Assembly: GCF_029962835.1 (NCBI RefSeq)
Contig: NC_080575.1
Span: 41,268,336 to 41,332,335, forward strand
Direction: 5' to 3'
Length of the DNA stretch: 64,000 bases
From: Magnolia sinica
Taxonomy: Eukaryota; Streptophyta; Magnoliopsida; Magnoliales; Magnoliaceae
Numbering within the stretch: position 1 is the stretch's first letter; every line of letters starts with the position of its first letter. The notes under the pieces were generated by a model. It saw only the letters and a list, made by a program, of their open reading frames with translations, was not told the origin of the DNA and ran no database searches. The position numbers and the translations under genes were made by a program. Below are positions 26,201 through 39,000 of this stretch, piece after piece.

Positions 26201-29200
26201 ATAGTAATCCTTACTGACCAGCCCCTGCGCCAAGTGCTTTAGAGGCCTAGGTGTCAGGGAGACTAACTAAATGGGCAATCGAGCTCAGTGAGTTCGACAT
26301 CAAGTATCAGCCCATGAATGCTATCAAGGGCCAAGCGGTAGCTGATTTCATCATAGAACTTATTGCCCGAGAGAATGAAGCCGACCTGGCCAGCTCGGAA
26401 GAACCTCTCGACCAGATTGAAAGACCTGATTAAGACAGTACAGTCAGCGAAGCTAGCCAATTTGCGGATGATCTGACACTCACCCAGCCAACTGAGAATG
26501 CTCAAACGACGTTAGTAGATCCGAACACTTGGACATTGTATGTGGACGGATCATCCAATTCTAAGCGCGACGGGGCCAGAATCGTCCTCCTAGCTCCCGA
26601 CCTGACAACCATCTAGTATGTTCTAAGGTTCGGCTTTCGCACCTCAAACAATGTGGCTGAATATGAAGTGTTGCTGGCAATGGTCAGACTAGTGGTTACC
26701 ATGGGGGCCCAAATTCTCGAGGTCTGGTGTGATTCTCAACTTGTTGTCAACTAGATTTCGACAGAATATCAAGCGAAAGAGGCTCGAATGATCTCACATA
26801 TCTGAATGAAGCTCGAGAGTTGATCAGTAAATTCCAGAGATGCAACGTCAACCTAATCCCAAGGGCGGACAATTCATGGGCAGATGCCCTAGCATGACTA
26901 GCGTTTGTAACTGAAGGAGACATCCCGAAGACTGTTTCGATAGAATTTCTCCCTGAGCAGAGCATTGGTCGAACCGACCGAGAAACCGCCCTGCCCGTGC
27001 ACACAGCCCCAAGCTGGATAGACCCAATCATGGAATACATTAAGGAAGGAAAACTCCTTGAGAAGAAGTCGGAAGCACAACGACTAAAACTTAGATCAGC
27101 TCGGTACGTAATCATCGAAGGCACCCTATATAAGAAGGGGTTCTCCTTGCCTTACCTCAGGTGTCTCTGACTAGAAGAGTCAGACTACGCCTTGCGGGAG
27201 ATTCATGAAGGGATCTGTGGCAACCATTCTGGTGGCCGAGCTTTAGATTATAAGGTCATCCGGCAAGGCTATTTCTGGCTGACCCTTCAGGAAGACGCCA
27301 AACGCTTTGCTTGGAGATGCGATAAGTGTTAGAGATTTGTGGCTGTCCCTAGACAGCCCGTCGAAGAGCTGACCCCCATGAGTGGGCCTTAGCCGTTTGC
27401 TCAGTGGGACATCGACATCATCGGGCCGTTGCCAAAGGGCAAACTCGATACGCAATTGTCGCGGTCGATTACTTCACAAAGTGGGTAGAAGCTGAGCCCG
27501 TGGCCAGGATCACAGAGCAAAAAGTCACCGACTTCGTGTGGAAAAACATTGTTTGCTGGTTTGGCATCCCACACACCATCGTCTCCGACAATGAGAGATA
27601 GTTCGATAACAACAAGTTCCACGGCATGTGTCAAAGGCTCGGCATCCGAAATGCTTATTCGTCACCTCTGCATCCCTAGTCGAATGGGCAAGTCGAAGCA
27701 ATCAATAAAATAATAAAAAATCATATCAAAATCAAGCTCGAGAAAGCAAAGGGTGCCTGGGCCGAAGAGCTCCCGTTCATACTTTGGGCCTACAAGACTA
27801 TGACTCGATCCTCGACCGGAGCAACTCCGTTCTCTCTCCTACGGAGCCGAAGCAATTGTCCCAGTCGAAGCAGGGCTCCCCACAACACGTGTACTACGTA
27901 TAAGATCAGAATACCGAGCAGATGGCCATGAGTCTCGATATCATCGAAGAGACAAGGGAGTTGGCCAAGTTTAGGATTGTAGCTCGGCAATAACAAGTCG
28001 CTTGATTCTACAACTCCAGAGTCAAGGTCAGACAATTTCGACCAGGAGATCTTGTCCTCCGCTGGACGTTTTAGAATACTGCAGAGCCCAGCACGGGAGC
28101 CCTAGGACCAATAATGCAGGGGCATTTTCACACTGGACTCGAGTGAGGTCCCCTGTTGGATGCAGGGGCATTTTCACACTGGACTCGAGTCAAGGTCAGA
28201 CAATTTCGACCAGGAGATCTTCCCTCTCCCGTTTTTTTTTTTTTTTTTTTTTTTTTTTGCGAGTGTACCACACGCTAGCTTAGCTGCTATAGGTACGTGT
28301 CACGCTAAGACGAGCGCTAACACTCCTCGAGCTCCAAGTTGTACGAACGGTTCAAAGGAGATCAAAGTTACATGGGCTCCACAGTGATGTATTTTTTATA
28401 TCTACACCGTTCATCTATTTTTAAATATCATTTTAGAGCATTAGCCAAAAAATGAATCGTATCCAAAGATCGTCTGGACCACACCAAAAATAGCAGCGGA
28501 GATGATTTTCACCGTTAAACAATTCGTAGGCCCACCATAAGATTTATTTTCCATCCAATCTGTTCATAAGGTCAAAAAGACCCGAATGAAGAGGAAAAAC
28601 AAATTTCATATTGGTCCAAAAGTTCTGTGATCCCAAAAAGGGTTTCAATGGTAGACGTTCAATCGCCCACTGCTTTTTGCAGTGTGGTCCACTTAATAAT
28701 TAGATCTGTATTATTTTTTGTGTCAAGCCTTAAGATGATCTCGTTAAATGAATGGACGGTTTAGATATAACACATACATCATGATCAGACCCAAAGGACT
28801 TACTGACGTCAATACACAGGTACACTAGGCGGGTAACACGTTTTGTACACGTGCCGCGTGGCCCCACCATAATGTATATATTTTATCCATGCCGTCCATC
28901 CATTTTGCCATATCATTTTAGGTCATGATCCAAAAAATTAGTAAGATCCAAATCTCAGGTGGACCACACTATAGGAAACAGTGGTTATAGAATGCTCACC
29001 ATTAAAAATTTCTTTGGGTCCACTGTAATGTTTATTTTTCATCTAATCTATTAATTGGGTCACATTGACATGGATGAAGGGAAAATACACATGTCAGCTT
29101 GATTTAAAACTTTTGTAGCCCCCAATAAATTTTTAATGGTGGACTTTTAATTATTGTTGTTTCTTATGGTGCACTCCACCTGAGCTTTGGATGTGCCTCA

Positions 29201-32200
29201 TTTTTGGGCTCATGCCCTAAAATTATTTGGCAAAATGGATGGACGATGTGGATATAACACATTCATCACGGGTGGGCCCAAAAAACTTTGACACTTGTGC
29301 TACACTTCACAATCTGAGTCCCGCCTAATTCGGGCCCTTAAAAAATTGTACACTAGACATATATTAACTTAAAATTTACCAATTAAATTATGGACTGCAA
29401 TTGGTAACTCACAATGCCAAAATCAAATTGTTTGAATAGTTTTAATTGTTAATTTGTGGACTTTTATTTTTTAAAATAAGGCCTTTTGATTTTTTTCATT
29501 ATTCATTATCCAATAAATGTCCACCAATTCATAAGTGGGATAATGGCAATAAATTGCATGAATTTGAGGGTAATTTGGAGCATAGCTTGGTCCTCCAAGT
29601 CAGCCCCAAATTGGCAACGCCATTTATCTGAATTTAATTTCCTTTTTTTAAAGAACTGTTAGGAGAAATGATATCAAGTTGTTAAGTATATAAATTAGAT
29701 ATTTAGAAAATTAAATATATGAATTTTGTAGTCAAATTCAGGTTACCTGGTTCAAAAATTAATCAGACAGTCCGATACAACTTCTCACCAAAGAATGGAC
29801 CGTTACACCGCCATAAACATGTTCCAATTTATAAATGAATGCACATTTGAAATGCTTAGAATATTCCGGATTTAATTCATATTTTTTCATATTTTTTTGG
29901 CAAAAAATAAAAATAAAATGCACCGTTACGGGCCGTTACGCCCCCGTATCACCGTTACACCCCGTATCCGTATCGGTATCGGAGGGCACTGTTACGCCAA
30001 CCGATACCGATACGGGATACCTTGTAAGCCGCGCACAAGCTTTAATGAGCAGCATTAAATGAGACGAGCGAAGAGCCATCTCCTCATACACTACTTTACA
30101 TGCGGCAACTCTCTATTCGTCCTACCGTTACGTGTTCTCGACCTGTGCCACGCGTCCCTCCACCACAGGCTTACAAATGAAAATCTGCTGCCGCAGAGTA
30201 CAACGCCTCGATTTTGCTAGGCCATAATTACAGATTCTCCTCGATTCTACTGTCATTGCTAATTGTCAGAGGAAGTGTAACGAACCATCCATTCGTCTTT
30301 ACTGCATAAACTTACTCCCCGAGCTCGCACTGCAAACTCGTGGAGTAGGGGGCTTCTGTTATGGGAAAATATAATCCAACCAACTTCAAGGATAGCTCGG
30401 CTCGACCATGTTCAAGAACGGTTCGGCCTGACCACCTTCGACGTCAGCTCGGCCCAATGAACGTTTGTTCCTGAGACACTTTACCTAAGAGAATCGACAT
30501 GAAGCTAGCGCCTGCTCTCATTAACATAGCCCTCAACAGGATGAGGTCCCAAGTTTCTGGTCGCTCATGCTTGCCAAGGACTAGATAACCTAATATGATT
30601 GAAGAACCATCGAGAACAGCTAGAGCCAACGAGGGATCAGGTCCTTAGTTCGAGCTAAGTTAGTCGCGATTAAATCAGCTTGGGTCATCTTCAATTAAAC
30701 AACAAAGTCAAGCTCTGTTAAGCTCAGTCCGAGTTGTCTTCGATTGTTCAACAGAGCTCGGTTCAAATGAACTCGGCTCGGAGCGTCTTTGCTCGACCAG
30801 ATCAGCTAAGGTTCAAGATCCCCTCCCAGTAACGCACGACGAATATAACCGCCCGACGCACGATTCTAGGGCAACCAACAACATCACCGTTCGCGCACAT
30901 CTCGCCTGATGGCTGAGATCGTGCCTTAGATGATGGGCCACCCTGTCCTACGAACATTATAAATGAGGGACCCACCTACAGGAACAGGTATGGAAAATCT
31001 CTCACCTAGAACCCCTTTACACTACTAGACCCAGATTCCTAGCCTGACTTTGGCATTGGAGGGTTCCCTGCTCTAGCCAGGGTCTCCATTGCCTTCCTTC
31101 TATTGTGCAGGTGCTCGGAAGGTCAGCAGATCGGTGAGGGTGGACTAGATTTTTGCATCAACAATTACCATTAAATGATATGGATCTGCTTAATTTTTCT
31201 GGTGTGGTCCACCCAAGATTTGGATCTGCTTAATTTTTGGAATAATATTCTTAAATGATATTAAAAAAATAGATGGATGACCCGGATAAAATATATATAA
31301 CAAGGTGGACCACATAGAGCACGTGACAAGATTGGCTGGTGTACCACACAGACCCCCCCTCGAGCTCCGAGTGGTACAATGGTTCAAAGGAGATCAAAGT
31401 TACGTGGGCCACACAATGATGTATTTATTATATCCACCCCGTTCATCTATTTGGTGAGATCATTTTAGATCATTAACCCAAAAATTAGTCATCCAAATCT
31501 CAGATGGACCACACCACAAATAGCAGTGGGACAATGATTCTTACCATTAAAACGTTTGCAAGGCCCACTATAGCATTTATTTTACATCCAATCTGTTCAT
31601 AAAGGTCACAGATACCTGGATGAAGAGGAAAAACAAATATCATATTGATCCAAAACATCTATGACCCCAAAATGGTTTCAATGGTAGACGTTCAATCCCC
31701 TACTACGTTTTGCAGTGTGGTTCACTTGATAATTGGATCTTCCTTATTTTTCGGCTCAAACCTTACTACAGGCTGGCCAAATGGATGACTGGTTTGGATA
31801 TAACAAATACCTCATGATGGGACCCACTAAACTTGGTGACATCAACACACGTACGCCAGCCAATCTGCTTTAGCGGATTTCCTGCGAAAGCCTTAGGCAG
31901 GAAGTTCCAACACTGGAAACCTAGGCGGGCCCACCGTGATGTTTGTGAGAAATCTACCCCGTCCATCCGCTTTATGAGCTCATTCGAGGACTTGAGACCA
32001 AAAGTGAGTGGGTTCCAAGACTCAAGTCGGCCGCACTAAAGGAAAAGGTGGGTAGGTAAATTCCTATCGTTAAAACCTCCCCGGGTCAACAGTGATGTTT
32101 AAATGCCATCCATACCATTCAAAACGTCATTTCTATAGGGATGAACTAAGAAGACAAATATTACCCTGATTCAAAACTTCTGCGGCCCCACAAATATTTC

Positions 32201-32952
32201 AAATGTGTACGTTCAATCCTCACATTTTCGGCCCACTCAAGTATTTGATCTGGCTCATTTTTGGTACCGTGTCCTAAAATGAGCTCACAAAACGGATGGG
32301 CGAGGTGGATTTCTCACAAACATCACGGTGGGTGCCACCTAGGTTTCCACAGGAACTTCCTGGAAAAGGCTTTCGCTGGAAATTTGCGCCGTAGGAATTA
32401 GGTGAGGATGGGACTTGACTGTGGGGCTTGGGGTGATGTCTGTGTCTTAATTCCACACCGTCCAACAGTTTTGAAAGATCATTTTAGAATATGATCCCAA
32501 AAATAAAGGAGATCCAAATCTTACGTAAGCCACACTACAAGAAATAGTAGTGATTAAATCCCCATACAAAGCAGATCCAATTTTAGTTGCATTAGTTTAG
32601 TTAAACATCGCATAGCTTAGTACCCTATACAAAGGAAATTTATTATGTGCACTTTTTTCTTCTTCTTCTTTTTTTCTTTTCTTTTCTTTTGAGATGTTAT
32701 GATTTAAAAGTGTGTATTAAGGTCTTTTTAACAATCCTTGAAGTTTCATTGAAAAATTCAACCATTTTGCGATAAATTATGCGATACAAACAATATATCC
32801 CATGCGATAACTGATACATATCCGTATCTCAAGGGTGCGATACATAGCGCGATACCGATATTTCGAACACTGCTTGTAGGTAGGCTTGTAGCTTAGAGCC
32901 TACGCTTGAAACAAAATGTAAGAAAGAGGGAAAAATGTAGAATGTATTATGT

Positions 32953-33000
<48 letters not shown>

Positions 33001-36000
33001 GGGTGAGAATATTGCAAATGGAGGAGAGTACTTGGAATTAAGAAATATAAGAGATGAAGAGAAGAAATATAAGAGAGACTTGGAATTAAGAAATATAAGA
33101 GATGAAGAGAAGAAATATAAGAGATGAAGAGAGTAAGAGAGTTTGGGGTGAGAATATTGCAAATGGAGGAGCTTTGGAAGCCTTTTTATAGGCAAAAAGT
33201 GTTTTTCTTGCAAAAAAAAAAAAAAACTGCCAACGGTCAGATTTCTGACTGTTGGCCAATATGCGATCACGTAAGTTGTATGCAATCGCATATTGTCGCA
33301 CATGTGGCATATGCGATCGCATATGTGCCATGATCGCATATGCCACCATCTCATATGCGATTTGCATTTGAGTGTGCACATATGCGATCGCATATGCCAC
33401 CATTCATATGTGATTTGCATATGAGTGTGCGCATATGCGGTCGCACATGACGACGTTGCATGTGTGATATGCATTCTTAACAAATTCCCCATGTAAAGAC
33501 GCCATGCATTAAGGCTAGTGTTGTATGAGCTCACATTTAACAGTGCATCATTGACAGTGTCTCGTGCATGTGTTGAACAGAATCTGGCAAGATCACATCG
33601 TGCGACTTGTGCGTGCAAACCTGCCACTGTGAGTCATTAGCAATGGCTTGTTCATTCAAAAATGACACCGTGGCCTCTGCAAACTACACCAAGCGTCATT
33701 GATAATGACTTGCTTGTGCAAAACTGACACTGTGACTCATAGACAATGCCTTATTACTGAAGAAATGATACCATGAGCAAATTACACCATATGTCATTGA
33801 TAGTGACTCATGTGTGGAAACATTACACCGCGAGTCATTAACCCTGCCATATGAGTGCAGAAATGACATTTTGTGCTCTCTTAATGCAAATTACACCATA
33901 CATCATTGAAATTGACGCATGTGTGGAAACATGACCCTTGAATCAACAATGACTTCTGGGTGTAGAAATGACTCCATGCATCATTGATAGTGTCTTCCGA
34001 GTGAAGAAGTGACACCAAGGAACCTTTACTAGATGCAAAACTACAACAGAAGTTTGAGACAATGACCCCTATGTGAAAAATGAAGTGTTGTGAGTGCGTG
34101 ACGTGTGGTGTGATTGTGTATGCATGGATGCGTGCTTGCATTGATGCATGGAGGGGTCTATGGGAAAAATGAAGTGTTGTGAGTGCGTGACGTGTGGTGT
34201 GATTGTGTATGCATGGATGCGTGCTTGCATTGATGCATAGAGGGTTCTATGAGCAGGTAAGAAGGAAAAAATGTCAGAACTTATGACGCAGGACATCCCT
34301 AATTATGATGCATGCTCATGGAGATAATTAAACAGCGGAAATAAAAGGAATAAATGATATAAAATTCTAACAGTAATCATCATAACTGAGAAAATCATAA
34401 AGGAAACATGCAATGGAGCGGGCCATCACTACAACCATGGAGTATGGAATTCAATTACTACTTAGGTTGGATCCGGCGAGGGATGAGACCTCCCGATCTT
34501 GCATGGTCACACCCAATCGATCAATGAAGATCACTAGTCCGAAGAACCAAGAAGTTTCTCGGATTAGGAATTTGAGAATTTGGGGATTTAGGGTTTAGAT
34601 CGGTTCTCAAGATTTTGATCGAAGAAGAATTAACCAAAACTGAAAAATAGAAGGAAGAAAGTTATTACCTTGAGGAAGTTGGAGGGGCACAAGAAGAAAT
34701 TAAAAGAAGAAGATCAAGGGGAGAGAAGAAGCACCATTAGAGAGAAGAGAGGAAGGAGGCAACCAAAGGGTTTGCTTTTCATTAATCAATAGTTGAAATT
34801 CGTGTTTAGGGCTTTAGCCCACTTAAATAAGCAAATAAAGACATAAAATTACTAAAATACCCCTAGAATAAGCAAATAAAGACATAAAATTACTAAAAGA
34901 CCCCTAACTAAGTCAAAAACACGCAAATAACATAAGTATGGGAAAGTTTGGGCGCTCGGTCTTCTTTCTCCAATCTTCCTTCACATGTGTCTTCCCTAAA
35001 TGGGGTCTTCTATATGTCCAATCACATGTGAAAGGTCTTCAGCTCCTCAATAGTCGCCTATCCACAAGGACGGCACTTGTGGTTGGCGCTTTCTTCGTTG
35101 GTACACCTTGAATGCACTTGTGTCCGCATCAACTTAGGAGTCCAATTATGTTCAAATGTGTCTTTAAAACAAGATTGTGCTCAAATGTGCCAATCTGGCA
35201 CACTATAAGTGATATTCTGGTTTTGCTTGGCCAGATGCCAAAATGGGGTGTCTACACTTATATGCTTCGGATCTTCTGAGATTTCTTGTTCTTTTAAATG
35301 GTGACAAGAATTTTATTAAAGAAGAAAACAGAAGGATAAGGATATAAAGGGCCTAAAGTGCTGATGAGAACCAGACCTTAATCATCATTGTTATCATCAC
35401 CAATGCCTTATCCCAACTAATTGGGGTTGGCTATGAGAATCCTTTTCTGCCCTTGCACTCTATCAAGGGCCATATAGTTAGACCACAAGTCATCAAGTCT
35501 TTTCTTAATACCTCCACCAACATCCTTTTAGGCCTTCCCTTGCCCTTTTAGAGTCTTCAACTTTCATCATCTCACTCTTAACTGGCATAGTTCTTAGTCT
35601 CCGTTGCCCATGACCAGCCATCTAATGTAGTTTTCCTCATCTTATTACATTTTAGTGCTACTCATTTCCCTCGAATGCATTCTTTTTAATTCTAGCCTTT
35701 CCCATCTTTGCACCCATCCATCTTAACATCCTCAATTCCCCATTTCAGCCGCAATCAGTGATATTTAAATATCGGCATCGATGCACATATTGCACCCCTG
35801 GGATACAGAAGCATGTCTGCATCGCATGTATCGGGGAATGTATCATTGTTATAGGAAAACATTAGGAATGATGGAATTTTTCAATAGAACTTAAAGATAT
35901 GCTCTGGATAGTAGCGAGTGGGACAAGATGATTTGGCTCAATGATAGATCAGGTTAATTCTCTGTTCGATCTTTCTATGGTTACTTGCGCGGGTTGTCTC

Positions 36001-39000
36001 CCAATGAATAGAGCGGTGCCACATCCCATGTGTGGTCTTATGGGGTGGCCCCACCGAAAGTCATGGCTTTTGGATGGTTAGTTGGAAGAAAGAGAATTCT
36101 TATGATTCATAACCTTAAAAGAAAATCCATGATCCTTCCAAACATATGTGTGATGTGTATGAAGGATGTGGAATCGGTCAACCACGTTTTTATTTATTGC
36201 AAGGCTATTACGATAGTGTGGCATCGTTTCATCTTTTCTTTTGGTTTGTCTTGGGTAATGCCTGAGTCAGTTGAGGCGCTTCTACTGAGTTAGCATGGTG
36301 TGAGAATTAGAAAAGAAAGGACTGCCGTGTGGAGGATGTCTATTCTAGCTATTTGGGCGAATGATTAGTGTCGTGGGTTTTCTCCCCACAGATGTTCGAT
36401 TCCCCTCCCCGTGCTTTACCCGATGCATGTGGTTTGCAGGTGATTGTGTGCATCCACAGGGATTAGTCTTGCCTTAAAAAAGAGCATGGACACCCTGTCC
36501 TCGTAAATTTTATTATCTATTTTAAAGGATTGTAATGTTGCTTTTATGCTTTCTTTGTAGTTTGTGGTGCTAGCTCGGTGCCTTTTGAATAAAATTCTTT
36601 GTTACCCTTCAATTTTTTATTTTTTATTTTTGAAAGAGATGATTACGCACTTAGAACTCAAAAGATTATAAAAAAGGCATTGACAACAAGTTTCTTTTGT
36701 GTGGTGTCCTAAACTATGTGCTCTCTGACACAAGCGATTTAATTATATCAAAAACGAGTTCATATAATTCATAATACAATACAAGTGTGAAAATAGATTC
36801 CTCCAAACAATTTTTGTAGAAAGTGGATTTTTTAGAGTTTTTTTTTACGAATTTTTGAAAATTTTCGGTAGGGAAATGTATTTGTAATGTATTGCTGAAA
36901 CATATCAAATTGCAATGCAATGTATCAACGATATGAGGGGATTTTATGCAGGGTTTTTGGAAAAATATTGCAATTTATCATATATTACGATATACCTGTG
37001 ACGCACATTGCGATATTTTGTGAGGTACAGGGGAATTTAATAAATCCCATATATACTGTATCAACCATATTCGATATTGATAATATTGGCTGATACTGTC
37101 ATCTCTTCTCTTCGCTCAGTGGTAGACACTGTGTGTCTCATATATGAGGTCAAGCGTTTGACAACCCATGCGTGTGGGGTGGTAGTGTCTGTTTTTCTCA
37201 CCTTTCATAAAAATAAATAAATTTAAATCTCTAGGTACACTCATCCTATGAACAAGTTTTTCCTTAACTGTCCAACATTTTGTCCCATAAAAGCATGGCT
37301 GGTCTTATAGCTATCTTATAAGATTTCTCTTTTAGTTAGATTGGTACATGGCGATCACATGAAACTCTAGAGGCACATCCCCATTTCTTCCTCCTTGCTT
37401 GACTTCCATGGGCAACATCCTTCTAAATCTCTCCACTCTCATGAATTATCGACTCAAGAAATCAAAAGTGGGCATTTTAGGAAACTTCTTGGTCAACAAT
37501 CAAAACTTGTTCATCTACGAACAACATACACCATGGGATCTTTTCTTGCAAATGCCTTGCTACATTGTTAGTTAAAAAGAGAAAAAGCCCTTATGGATCA
37601 AAGAATAGAAGAGAATACAATCAAGGTAGAATCAGAAGCTATTTTGCACCACGATAAACAAAGTCATCCCTCGAAAGATCAGCGAATGAGATCACTTTAA
37701 GCTTGGGACGGGGCATAGCCCAACAAACAACATACAAGAGGATCTTTCCAATCAAGGTTTTGAGTTTTGACTGATTCATCTTTTCCATAAAAATTCTGCA
37801 ATTCCTTTCCTTTGGAAACCCCACAATACTGTTGTCGGAACCATCTTCCGATATTTCTGTGGGGGGAGAACAACTCTTATTTTGACCAAGGTATTAAATA
37901 ACAGTTACATATTGACCGTATTGGCCGATAAAAAAAGAAAACAAACACCATAATGAGGCTGAATCTTTTGAAAGAAAAAGACCATATTGGCCAATACGGG
38001 CTTATACACCTTGTATTGGGACCATTACAAGGCCGATTAATATTTTAAATAGCGTATGTAGCATAGCATAGCTATAACGAAAATAACGCATTTACCCTGT
38101 AGTGTACACTACAAGGGTAGCATACACTACAAGCTACATTAAAAAAGGTTTTAAGTGATTTTAGTTTAACTATTGATGTAAAATGGTGGCGATCCATTCT
38201 TCTCACATGTGGCAATGATGCATAGCTATCTAGACCATCCAAATAGTGGGTCGTATTGTACATGCAGCATATTTGAACTTATACCCATATCGGACCATCT
38301 TGACCATCTATAAATGTGCCTCCATGTGTACGGGGGGCGAGGACTTGTGATTCTCTGTAAATGGTGTGGAACCCACACTGTAAGAAATGACTTAAAACTA
38401 ATGCTCTCAAAAGATCTCTTTCGAAACCTAATGCTCAGATGCATGCACCCTTCCTGCTCCTAAATCCAAATTTTTTATTCTCTCCATTCACTAATCCATT
38501 GAAGAGGAGACTTGGTCGATCAATCGACCCTGCAAGCAGGCTGCTGTATTTTCAAGACCATTGGAGCCCAAACAAAGGAAAAAGTCAGATTTCCCTCTTC
38601 CACTTCTATACGGCTACGAAGCTCAGATATTTAGTTTTTTGATTGATTGATGAATCTCTTCTTGAGCTTCATAGAAGTATGTTCTTGCCCCTTAATATCT
38701 GTTATCGAGTTTTTTTTTTTTCCCACTTTTGATGAAGATTTATGGTTTCTTTTGGGATTAAATTTTATTTTATTTTATTTTTTCTATTTTATGATGCCAG
38801 TTGCTATGCAATATTTGGAAGATAGGGTTTCTATGCAATTATTATTATTATTATTATTTCAAATCTTTTGTTTTACGGGCCAGCTGTGGTTTGTGTGTGA
38901 CATGCATGCAACCCATCCAACCATCACATGGGTCACCATGCTTTAGTGGAAGTGTTTGTGTGGCTGTGCATTGTTTTCCATTGGCATGGCCCATGTGATG

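Larger units (their letters stand above)
21804..31163 (+). mobile_element. Ty3/Gypsy retrotransposon, Tat lineage, decayed, with nested insertions
   Basis: Two LTRs in direct order (21804-22620, 30357-31163) start TGTTATGGGAAAATA and end GCATCAACA. The sequence after the 5' LTR is TTTTGGCGCTGTCTGTGGGA, a conserved leader of this lineage. A polypurine tract (GTGGAGTAGGGGGCTTC) precedes the 3' LTR. Order: gag, zinc knuckle, protease, reverse transcriptase, RNase H, a second RNase H, integrase. The double RNase H is typical of Tat elements. Flanks AGTAC / ATTAC fit a 5-bp target duplication with one mismatch. In the first 480 bp of the LTRs I count about 40 differences, mostly transitions, so it is old. 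Frameshifts and many in-frame stops make it non-autonomous. About 1.8 kb of later insertions (28226-about 30040) lie in its 3' part. It sits in the sense direction in RRP8 intron 3. Confidence 0.9.

Noticed and set aside
25341-27679. Stop-codon recoding (TAG read as glutamine) in the Gypsy pol
   Set aside because: All TAGs fit loss of CAG by deamination, the same region also has TGA, TAA and frameshifts, and plant nuclear genes do not reassign TAG.
32947-33627. 226-codon - strand open frame
   Set aside because: It runs through a GA microsatellite, purine-rich direct repeats and the ATGCGATCG array; His/Met-rich composition follows the repeats.
33240-34258. CRISPR-like array of repeats and spacers
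   Set aside because: Plant nuclear context, repeats degenerate and without unique equal-length spacers.
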